From a virus, in the IMG/VR virus record IMGVR_UViG_3300030101_003780, positions 3,015 through 27,689 of that record: a stretch of 24,675 nucleotides of DNA, one strand, 5' to 3'. This document shows positions 14,683 to 21,261 of this stretch, piece by piece. Position numbers and translations under genes: made by a program. The stretch's first letter is position 1. Every line of letters begins with the position of its first letter. The notes beneath the pieces were generated by a model that searched no databases, had not been told where the DNA came from, and saw only the letters and a list, made by a program, of their open reading frames with translations.

Positions 14683-14970
14683 TTAAAGTTTTGGAGGGGT
14701 TGTTTTTTTCTTGCGTGTGGTCTTCCTTTTTGGTTTGACCACATCTTCATCATCTTTCTCTGCAGGGACCTTGTCATCGCACTCCTCACATGGCTCATCA
14801 TGCTCTTTGCAAGGGCACTCATGAGTGGGAGGAGGATCTGTGACTGTTGGGTGATGCTTTGCAAGTCCATCCTCAATGAGTTTGGATGCAACTTTTGGAT
14901 CACTGATCAATACAGTGTGTCCAACTTTCCATGACTTGCCCTGAACAGGAGAGATGATTTCCAATTTCAT
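14683..14970 (-). CDS. Small protein with Cys/His cluster and basic tail
   Basis: I do not recognise the whole protein (95 residues). The first 40 residues (MKLEIISPVQGKSWKVGHTVLIS, DPKVASKLIEDGLAKHH) resemble a short domain of phage head or tail region proteins with a beta start and an 'LIEDGLA' helix. Then comes a Pro-rich turn and HECPCKEHDEPCEECDD (about 50-66), where four Cys and two His could bind a metal ion. The end is acidic and then very basic (KPKRKTTRKKKTTPPKL), like a nucleic-acid-binding tail. It has a good ribosome site (GGAG, five bases upstream) and starts 35 bases after regulatory site 2. Its job next to the tail tube gene is unknown. Confidence 0.65.
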   Translation of the reverse strand: MKLEIISPVQGKSWKVGHTVLISDPKVASKLIEDGLAKHHPTVTDPPPTHECPCKEHDEPCEECDDKVPAEKDDEDVVKPKRKTTRKKKTTPPKL

Positions 14971-15005
14971 GACTCCAAAATTCCCCCTAAGAAGTCAGGA
15001 GGAGG

Positions 15006-15018
15006 TTGACACTGTCAA
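15006..15018 (-). promoter_or_regulatory. Palindromic regulatory site 2, upstream of the tail tube block
   Basis: On the minus strand CTTGACAGTGTCAACC is identical to the elements before the holin and portal genes. The centre lies in the 52-base gap after the tail terminator stop, and the element ends exactly 35 bases before ATG 14970. The following leader also matches the portal leader (22 of 35 aligned bases, without gaps), including AATTTTG near the start codon. Confidence 0.75.
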
Positions 15019-15022
15019 GTTC

Positions 15023-15436
15023 TTAGGTGTGAGCAGACTGCCCACTCCGTTCTGATGTGATGATGAATGTGGATTGAGTGACGAAGGTTTCATCTTCTGC
15101 ACTGATCCCCACTTGGAGATCCTCAAACCTGATGTCAAGATGAACATTGTTGACTGTCCCCACATACTTGTCAAGAGCATCTCTGAGATATGTGCTCAAT
15201 GTGTAGGACTGTCTTGGGTTGTCGGCATAGACAGACAGATCAATGGTGATGAAATCAACAAAGGATGAGTGTGACTTTGTTTCCTGTGGATCAAAGTTTG
15301 TGAGATCAACAACAATGCAAGGGAGTCCAGTTGCCTGTCTCCGTTGGATTGCGTGGATCCTGTTGGATGCTCCTGATCCCAACTCATTCATGATGGTGGA
15401 ATCTGCTTCAATGATGTCAATGATCTCTCCAATCAT
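15023..15436 (-). CDS. Tail terminator / tail completion protein
   Basis: This 137-residue protein fits the tail terminator family (DUF3168-like or lambda U-like), which caps the tail tube and joins it to the head. It starts MIGEIIDIIEADSTIMNELG, a helix seen in the family, followed by SNRIHAIQRRQATGLPCIVVDLTN and strands FVDFITIDLSVYADN, then a helix YTLSTYLRDALDKY and further strands. The order of genes (connector, closure, gp10-like, this one, tube) is the standard siphovirus order. Its start overlaps the gp10-like stop by 4 bases. It ends five bases before regulatory site 2. Confidence 0.75.
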   Translation of the reverse strand: MIGEIIDIIEADSTIMNELGSGASNRIHAIQRRQATGLPCIVVDLTNFDPQETKSHSSFVDFITIDLSVYADNPRQSYTLSTYLRDALDKYVGTVNNVHLDIRFEDLQVGISAEDETFVTQSTFIITSERSGQSAHT

Positions 15437-15915
15437 GCCTCAACTCTTTTTTTGATTTCGTTTGATATTTTCCTTTCTGCTTCACCACTCTTTGCCTTGA
15501 AGGACTTTGAGATGTACCCCTTGCCCTTCAGGGGTCTCCTTTCAATGGTTTTGGTCAGGACCCTGCCCACTCCAAATGCTCCAATGATTTGAAAATTCCC
15601 ATCTCCTCTTGCAGTGTAGGTCCCACCTCTTGCACCCAACTCAACAATGTGTGCATATGGTGCGCCCTTCTTGCCTCCTTTAGGTCCCACCAAGACAGTC
15701 TCCCCCAAGGATCTTCTCTTCTTTCCTCTCCTTGTCACAATGGACTTCCTGAGGTTCCCTGTTGCTCCCAGTGGTGCAAGTCTCTTCATCTCTCTTTTGA
15801 TTGGAGGCGCACCCTTTTTGAGGATCTTCACTGCCTCTTTTCTGCCCACTTTCTCCTCAAGTTTCCTGAGTCTTTGAGCAAGTTGTTCAGTCCCTTCAAT
15901 CTTCAGATCAACCAT
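15433..15915 (-). CDS. HK97 gp10-like head-tail joining protein
   Basis: The 160-residue, very basic protein matches the HK97 gp10 type: an N-terminal helix LKIEGTEQLAQRLRKLEEKV, then ILKKGAPPIKREMKRLAP, the family mark GNLRKSIVTRR, a strand ETVLVGPKGGKKGAPYAHIVELG, and a C-terminal helix FKAKSGEAERKISNEIKKRVEA. In HK97-like phages it sits at the neck between head and tail. It overlaps the head closure gene by 8 bases and the tail terminator gene by 4, consistent with translational coupling. Confidence 0.85.
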   Translation of the reverse strand: MVDLKIEGTEQLAQRLRKLEEKVGRKEAVKILKKGAPPIKREMKRLAPLGATGNLRKSIVTRRGKKRRSLGETVLVGPKGGKKGAPYAHIVELGARGGTYTARGDGNFQIIGAFGVGRVLTKTIERRPLKGKGYISKSFKAKSGEAERKISNEIKKRVEA

Positions 15916-16234
15916 TGTCCCTGCATGTGGTGATCAATCTCATTGCTTGATTCCTTCCAATGATCTCAATGGAGTGGATGTCATGATCTTGAGAGTTGTA
16001 TTCAATCACATTGTCCCTCTCATTGATTCCTGACTGGTATCTGATCAGGAACTCAACTCTGTCAACAGAGACCCTCTGATCTGCAGATTGTTTCTCAGTC
16101 CCTGATTTGTAGATCACTTGTGCCCAAACATTGCTGACACTAGTTGAGTCAGTGACTTCAGTGTTCCACTGGTCCACAGTTGTCCCAATGGTTTTGATTG
16201 AGATTCTCTTGTCAAGTTTTCCAATGTTCATCAA
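15908..16234 (-). CDS. Head closure protein (SPP1 gp16 / phage head-tail joining type)
   Basis: The 108-residue product has the small beta-barrel pattern of head-tail joining proteins: NIGKLDKRISIKTIG at the start, a WNTEVTD turn, VSNVWAQVIYKSG, VEFLIRYQSGINERDNVIEYN and IHSIEIIGRNQAMRLITTCRDNG. The phrases KLDKRI, VWAxV and ER-xxI are standard marks of this family, which closes the portal channel after packaging. Two consecutive Met codons occur; the second (16231) is equally good. The connector stop overlaps the start, keeping the neck genes coupled. Confidence 0.85.
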   Translation of the reverse strand: MMNIGKLDKRISIKTIGTTVDQWNTEVTDSTSVSNVWAQVIYKSGTEKQSADQRVSVDRVEFLIRYQSGINERDNVIEYNSQDHDIHSIEIIGRNQAMRLITTCRDNG

Positions 16235-16809
16235 AATGATTTGAGTCTGTAGGGGTTCATCAAATACTGAGATGACATGGGGATCTCATATTGCTTGAAG
16301 GAGGTCACATCTTGTCTGTTCTCATATAAGTGACCAATGATCAAGAGCATTGCACTCACAAGTGCAGGAGGTCTGTCTGTGGAGTCATATCCCCCAGTGA
16401 CATAAATCCTCACGGCATTGAGTTCATCTTTGACATTAGTTGGAAGATCTGTGACCCTCAACCTTGCAGGATAGTTTTTCCCATCAAGTTGAAAGTCTGA
16501 ACTCGCCACACGAGTCTCAGTCCCTGTTGTCTCATCTATATATGCAACCTTATTGGTCCCATCTGTGACCTCAACATTGATCCCCAAATGGAGATCCATG
16601 AAGTCATGAAAGTGATCATGATAAAACACACCACTGGTCCTCTGCAAAAATGTTCCTGTGTATCTCTGGACCATGTCCTGTGCACCACTGATCAATGCAG
16701 TGATCAAAGTGTCATCAGAGTCATGTTCAACTCTAAGGTGATTCTTTGCATCAACCAAAGACACCACATTCAGTGCACTCTGAAAAGTTGTCTGTTCAAA
16801 TTTCATCAT
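16231..16809 (-). CDS. Head-tail connector (HK97 gp6-like)
   Basis: The 192-residue protein follows the gp6-like connector pattern: VSLVDAKNHLRVEHDSDDTLITALISGAQDMVQRYTGTFL (about 16-55) is the classic two-helix start, with the LRVEHDxDDxLI phrase. Then come a beta-rich insertion (HLGINVEVTD to VRIYVTGGYDSTDRPPAL), and a C-terminal helix SAMLLIIGHLYENRQD followed by a tail ending NPYRLKSF. The ring attaches to the portal and receives the head closure protein. A 66-base gap with a strong hairpin separates it from the capsid gene, suggesting it is expressed less than the capsid protein. Confidence 0.88.
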   Translation of the reverse strand: MMKFEQTTFQSALNVVSLVDAKNHLRVEHDSDDTLITALISGAQDMVQRYTGTFLQRTSGVFYHDHFHDFMDLHLGINVEVTDGTNKVAYIDETTGTETRVASSDFQLDGKNYPARLRVTDLPTNVKDELNAVRIYVTGGYDSTDRPPALVSAMLLIIGHLYENRQDVTSFKQYEIPMSSQYLMNPYRLKSF

Positions 16810-16828
16810 GGGTGTGTTTTAAGTGAAG

Positions 16829-16857
16829 GAAGGGAGCACCCCAATGATGCTCCCTCC
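16829..16857 (-). terminator. Hairpin between capsid and connector genes
   Basis: GGGAGCA (16832-16838) and TGCTCCC (16848-16854) pair perfectly; on the minus-strand RNA the stem extends to about 10 bp with one G-U, and the loop is nine bases. The following sequence is pyrimidine-rich but has no long T run, so it may be a partial terminator or an RNA-stabilising hairpin that raises capsid output relative to the downstream neck genes. Confidence 0.6.
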
Positions 16858-16875
16858 ATTCTATTGGAAAACAGA

Positions 16876-18201
16876 TTAAACTGTTGTTGGTGTAGTGTCA
16901 GCAGTAAGTCCTGCAAGAACCTGAACAGATCCTGCACGTCTCACATTGCCGTTTGCATACATGTTGGCAATCAAGCGGATTGTCCCTTGGTGTGCCAATG
17001 TCAGCGGATCAATTGTCACATCCAATCCACCAAATTTTGCAATGAAGAGATCAGAAGGATCAATGAAGAAAATTGGACGCACTGCAAGAGTGTCATCTGC
17101 ATCTGCGATCCCTGAGAAGTATGTGTCAGCAACCACTGTCTGTGTTTCAACATTAGTGCTTGAGAATACTGGATAACCAAGGATCTCATTTCCAATGTTC
17201 AAGATCTGACCTCCTGCACTCTGAGAAACTCCTTTCATGTAGGCACTCATTGTCGGGTCACAAAGGATTGCAAGATTCTGTCCTGCAGGGTTGTTGCTTA
17301 AGAAAGCACCCTCATGAGCAGTCAAATCAGCATAAGATGTTGCAGATGCTGAAGTTCCTGATCCAACAGATCCATCAGTGATGTTGGTTGATGCAAAGAG
17401 GTTTGTGCTGATCACATACTGATCAAACTCATTTGCAAGAGCAACACTCATGTCACGTGCAATCACTGCATCCAATGCAGGATCTGATTGATTCAACATC
17501 TGACGTGTCAAGTCCATTCTCATGGCAAAACGCTTTGGAGAAAGTGTCACACTCTCAAAGTCTCCATCAATGTTGGAAATTGTACGAGCCTCATCAGTTT
17601 GTGATGCATTTGCATTTGGCAAGGAAGGCAAAACAAGATCTCCAGTTGCTTGGATCACTGTTGCACCCATACGCTCCAACACAGGAACTGGACGCAGTCC
17701 TTCCACCATGTTTGCATGATCAAGACCACGAACCTTGTCTCCTTGGTTCTGACCGGCTGTGTCACCCACTGTGTAGGTCTCATTTGCACGAGCCTCACCC
17801 ATCAAGAATGATGGAATTGTGATGTTTCCACGAGCAGATGCACCTGATGCATTCATCTCATTTCTTCCCTCTTGTGCCATTTCTGCCTCAAGACCAGTCA
17901 GACCGCCTTTGTTGACAATGTCTGAGATTGCTTTTGACATTGAGAACTTTCCACGGATCTCCTCCACTTCTTTGTCCTCACTCTTTGCAGATGCTTGTGC
18001 AGTCACGGCAAACATTGCCTCATTCGCCTTTGCACGTTGAATGCTTGCATCCAACTCTGCAACCTCTGCATGGATTGCATCCTGACGTGTGTTCTCATCA
18101 TCTGAGAAGTCACGGTCCTCAGTGGCAACCTTGTTCAGGAGAGTCTCCAACTCCTCAACCAATGCACCACGTTCTTCCATTAATTTCACGGAATTTTTCA
18201 T
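16876..18201 (-). CDS. HK97-fold major capsid protein
   Basis: At 441 residues, this is an HK97-type capsid protein with an N-terminal scaffolding (delta) region: residues 1-80 are a coiled coil (LMEERGALVEELETLLNKV ... AEVAELDASIQRAKANEAMF), later removed by the protease. The shell domain begins near 130 (NITIPSFLMGEA) and has VLERMGATVIQATGDLVLPSLPN, SVTLSPKRFAMRMDLTRQMLNQSDPALDAVIARDM (about 215-255), and a C-terminal P/A-domain part LIANMYANGNVRRAGSVQVL. Codon use differs from the neighbours: Arg is often CGT rather than AGA/AGG and CpG is several times more frequent, as expected for the most expressed gene. Start and protease stop overlap by 4 bases. Confidence 0.93.
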   Translation of the reverse strand: MKNSVKLMEERGALVEELETLLNKVATEDRDFSDDENTRQDAIHAEVAELDASIQRAKANEAMFAVTAQASAKSEDKEVEEIRGKFSMSKAISDIVNKGGLTGLEAEMAQEGRNEMNASGASARGNITIPSFLMGEARANETYTVGDTAGQNQGDKVRGLDHANMVEGLRPVPVLERMGATVIQATGDLVLPSLPNANASQTDEARTISNIDGDFESVTLSPKRFAMRMDLTRQMLNQSDPALDAVIARDMSVALANEFDQYVISTNLFASTNITDGSVGSGTSASATSYADLTAHEGAFLSNNPAGQNLAILCDPTMSAYMKGVSQSAGGQILNIGNEILGYPVFSSTNVETQTVVADTYFSGIADADDTLAVRPIFFIDPSDLFIAKFGGLDVTIDPLTLAHQGTIRLIANMYANGNVRRAGSVQVLAGLTADTTPTTV

Positions 18202-19730
18202 GTGATTTTTGTTTTCAGTTTTTGGAGTTCAAGCATAGACTGTGCCCACTTCACACGGTCTCTCTTTTGCTCTGTCTCCAGTTCGTTGTTTTTGTTTTCA
18301 TTCAGTGGTATCTCAGGCAGTGATCTGACCATCACTTCTGTCTGTTGGTAAGCACCATAAGTGCAGACAGAGAGGTCAATCAGTTGTCCAAGTCTTGTGA
18401 TGTGTCTGTGAGGTTTGCCATCTCTCTCTTCCCATTCGTCATCCATCACTGTGAAAGCAAATGATGCCTCATCAACATCACCTCTCTTGATGGATTCATG
18501 CAAGTCCTTTGCATAAGTCTGTGGACCCACTGGGAAGGAAAAGAAGACTCCATTTTCATCAACCTTCATGTCCAGTGTCCCCTCTCCATTCCTGCTCCTC
18601 GCAAGTGGAAAGTTGGGATCATGGTTGAAAAGCATCCTAACATCATCATTCATGACATCTTGGAAGGCGTTCTCACCAATGCTCTCAGTGAATGCACCGA
18701 GGTCTGTTGATTGATTGAATACGGATGCATATCCCTCAACACGTTGCTCATCTTGAGTCTCAGGAGTGTCCTGCCTTGACTCAATTTTTGTTGATATGAA
18801 TCTTCGTTCCATTGTGTTTGATTTTGTTCTGTAGCCATCACCATCATCATCAGTGATCTCTGAGTGTGATTTGCATGGCATGAAAACAGTTTCACCATCC
18901 AACTTCATTGAATGATGTCCACTGCATCCAATTTTCTCTGCATAAGCATTTGCCTCTTCAGGGGTTGAGAATGCTGGCTTCCCATCAATCTCTCCCACTT
19001 TTGCACGTTCATCCTCATCTTCAGATCCCTTTGTCTTCAGGGGATGTCCTGCAGGGAGAAGATCCGTGTCATGCTTTCCTGACCTGAACTTCTCATTCTT
19101 GAGTGCATAGAGTAGAGAATTGCACCTAGCAAGTCCCCACTGTTCAGGTGATGAGACTGATGGTCTCACACTTTCAGGGTTGGTTTTGTATGCACCAACA
19201 CCTCTCCTGAAACATTCACCCATCATGGGCAATGTTGCCCTGTGGACAGTGTCATCAGGATCAATTTCTTCATTGTATTGTTCCACCTTATTCTTTAGAG
19301 CAGTGGCAATGGACTCTGAGATGTTGTCATCCCATGCTCTCTCATCGGTCTTCTCAATTAATTCTCTGACCATCTCCTTCATCAAAGACTCTCCAATGTC
19401 AAGGATCACACCCCACTTCATAGAGGCAACAACCCCTGCAATGTTGGACATTGTTGGTGAGTCTTCAGGGAACTGAGATCCATCACCTCCATGACGTGCT
19501 CCCCAACTTTCTCTCTCTTTGATCCAGTCAAGAACTGAGGATGACTCATCACCTTGTCTTGCTTTGGTCCAAAGTCTAAAGGCATCATTCCCTCTGATGT
19601 TTCCTCCTGTCTTCCAAATTGCAGGATGATCCTCCTTGACCATCAGTGCAAACTCATAATCAAATTGAGGGAGATTGGAGTTCCTGAGAGAGATTGTCAG
19701 ATCCTCACCTTTTGTTGGAAAGTCTGTCAT
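18198..19730 (-). CDS. Prohead protease with long N-terminal extension
   Basis: Three parts are visible in 510 residues. Residues 20-235 form an unnamed domain with GGNIRGNDAFRLWTKARQG, WIKERESWGARH, GVVASMKWGVI, RRGVGAYKTNPESVRPSV and FRSGKHDTDLLPAGHPL; its motifs look conserved in other phage proteins. Residues 250-292 hold CSGHHSMKLDGETVFMPCKSH, a Cys/His pattern (C269, H272/273, C286, H289) that may bind metal. Residues 330-470 are the HK97-type prohead protease (U35/S78 fold): VEGYASVFNQ, catalytic H370 in LFNHDPN and S423 in DEASFAF. A 40-residue helical tail follows. The protease cleaves the capsid N-terminus during maturation. It overlaps both portal and capsid genes by 4 bases. Confidence 0.88.
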   Translation of the reverse strand: MTDFPTKGEDLTISLRNSNLPQFDYEFALMVKEDHPAIWKTGGNIRGNDAFRLWTKARQGDESSSVLDWIKERESWGARHGGDGSQFPEDSPTMSNIAGVVASMKWGVILDIGESLMKEMVRELIEKTDERAWDDNISESIATALKNKVEQYNEEIDPDDTVHRATLPMMGECFRRGVGAYKTNPESVRPSVSSPEQWGLARCNSLLYALKNEKFRSGKHDTDLLPAGHPLKTKGSEDEDERAKVGEIDGKPAFSTPEEANAYAEKIGCSGHHSMKLDGETVFMPCKSHSEITDDDGDGYRTKSNTMERRFISTKIESRQDTPETQDEQRVEGYASVFNQSTDLGAFTESIGENAFQDVMNDDVRMLFNHDPNFPLARSRNGEGTLDMKVDENGVFFSFPVGPQTYAKDLHESIKRGDVDEASFAFTVMDDEWEERDGKPHRHITRLGQLIDLSVCTYGAYQQTEVMVRSLPEIPLNENKNNELETEQKRDRVKWAQSMLELQKLKTKIT

Positions 19731-20965
19731 GATTCTGTCTCAGTTAGTTTGTCACCATATGATTGAGCACTGTCCAGTGGGATCTGATTCACTTGGATCA
19801 GGTGGACATTTCCTGTCTCACCAATTCCATTGAGATCTTCCATCTGTCGGACCTCATTGATGTTCATGAATCCGTGTTGGAGTGCAGTGGCATAGAACTC
19901 ACGCCTTGAATCAAGGTCTCCTCTCAGAAGTGACCTCATGTCAAACTTTGTCATGTATTGACCACGCTCCCTCTCAGGGATCAACTTCCTGTCCAGTTCC
20001 ATTTCAAACTTTCTTGCCCAAGGGATCAAAGTCTGTTGGGCAAAAGCAATCAGGATCTGTTCCACATTGTTGTAAGTGGTTGATCCTTCTGCCTGAATGA
20101 GAATTGGTGGGATGTTGAAGATCCTTGCAACCTCTTCCACTTGGAATTTTCTTGTCAGGATGAATTGTGCCTGATCAGGTGGAATTGTGCTCCGTTCGTA
20201 TTTCAGACCGTGCTCAAGGATAGCAGTCTCATGAGAGTTTTTGATTCCCTGATGTTGACTGCTCCATGTTTGTTTCAGTCGGTGATATTGTTCATCTGTC
20301 AGACTCTTGTCTGTCATCAGGAATCCTCCTGTGTTTCCTCCAGTGCCAAAGAACCGTGCACCATATTCCTGAGAGGCTTGTGTGATCCCAAGATTCTCCA
20401 TGTGGAGTCTGATTGGACTCTTTCCTCTGAATGCTTCAAGGATGATGAGGTCTTCATTGTAGTAGATCTCCCCTGAAACTTGGTCCCTGTAAATCATGAC
20501 ACCCTCATGGATGTCCTTCTTGATATTTGCAGGATTAAGTGGATGGAGTGCTGAAGGTCTTGATGTGATCTCACCACGTTCAATGAGTGCATATGAGCAC
20601 CCATACATGAGAGAGTCACTGATCATTCTCTCAATGAAATTGAATCCATTCAGATAATGATTTGGTTCACTGTTGAGAATGACAAAGGCAGGATGTTCTT
20701 TTGCAAGTCTCTTCCCATTCTCTGTCTCCTGATATAGGTTCAGGGGAAGTGAGGCAAGAGTTGTGCTGATCTTACTGATGGAAGCATAAACTGCAGAAAG
20801 TGACAAAGCACCCTCCTCAGTGACATTCACTCCTGCTTTGGTATTACGTCCAAAGATCCCCATGAAAGGAGATGTGATGTGAGTGCCTTGCCTCTCTTCA
20901 GAGTCAGATTTGTTGGATCTGTTCCTGAAGTATTTCAGGAAATCAAGTTCAAGTGAGAATCTCAT
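19727..20965 (-). CDS. HK97-type portal protein
   Basis: The portal forms the 12-subunit ring through which DNA enters the head. The 412 residues follow the HK97 gp3 pattern: GALSLSAVYASISKISTTLASLPLNLYQ (about 53-80), the clamp NHYLNGFNFIERMISDSLMYGCSYALIER, IIILEAFRGKSPI-like wing strands, FQVEEVARIFNIPPILIQ with TTYNNVEQILIAFAQQTLIPWARKFEMELDRKLI, and a stem RREFYATALQHGFMNINEVRQMEDLNGI. It is the first gene after regulatory site 3, at a spacing of 35 bases. AGGAG lies 14 bases before the ATG, longer than ideal. It is slightly short for the family. Confidence 0.93.
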   Translation of the reverse strand: MRFSLELDFLKYFRNRSNKSDSEERQGTHITSPFMGIFGRNTKAGVNVTEEGALSLSAVYASISKISTTLASLPLNLYQETENGKRLAKEHPAFVILNSEPNHYLNGFNFIERMISDSLMYGCSYALIERGEITSRPSALHPLNPANIKKDIHEGVMIYRDQVSGEIYYNEDLIILEAFRGKSPIRLHMENLGITQASQEYGARFFGTGGNTGGFLMTDKSLTDEQYHRLKQTWSSQHQGIKNSHETAILEHGLKYERSTIPPDQAQFILTRKFQVEEVARIFNIPPILIQAEGSTTYNNVEQILIAFAQQTLIPWARKFEMELDRKLIPERERGQYMTKFDMRSLLRGDLDSRREFYATALQHGFMNINEVRQMEDLNGIGETGNVHLIQVNQIPLDSAQSYGDKLTETES

Positions 20966-21000
20966 TTGGACAAAATTCTCCTCATTAACTCAGGAAGGGG

Positions 21001-21013
21001 TTGACACTGTCAA
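21001..21013 (-). promoter_or_regulatory. Palindromic regulatory site 3, upstream of the portal/capsid block
   Basis: The minus strand reads AACTTGACAGTGTCAACC, identical over 18 bases to the element at site 2, with the same 35-base distance to the start codon (ATG 20965). It overlaps the stop codon of the small gene before it. Its location before the portal-protease-capsid block suggests it controls head gene expression independently of read-through from the terminase genes. Confidence 0.75.
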
Positions 21014-21261
21014 GTTTCTGAACAGTCTCTCCTTTTGGTGTTCCATCTGCTCAAAACAGAGGCAAAGTTCTCATGTCCGTTGTATCTCGTCCGCCCAAAG
21101 ACAGACATGTGATCATGTTCAACACTCCAATAGGCATCTCCATGAGAATCATGTTGAGGGAGTCTGTGGAAGTATTCATCAATGAATCCCTCACGAGTTG
21201 AGATCTTTGGTGCAAGTGTCAGGAGTCTGATCAATTCATGTTGGTTTGGATTAAAGTTCAC
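21010..21261 (-). CDS. Hypothetical protein between terminase and portal
   Basis: An 83-residue frame starts in a 4-base overlap with the terminase stop and ends inside regulatory site 3. It contains many His and Asp residues (FHRLPQHDSHGDAYWSVEHDHMSVFGRT) and ISTREGFIDEY, but no family I can name; the His-rich part is not an HNH motif. The overlap with the terminase start/stop and the density of coding in this phage support that it is translated. No membrane segment. Confidence 0.55.
   Translation of the reverse strand: MNFNPNQHELIRLLTLAPKISTREGFIDEYFHRLPQHDSHGDAYWSVEHDHMSVFGRTRYNGHENFASVLSRWNTKRRDCSET

Noticed and set aside
16588-17115. A 175-residue plus-strand frame across the connector and capsid genes
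   Set aside because: It crosses two well-supported minus-strand genes and the gap between them, is cysteine-rich and unlike any protein I know.
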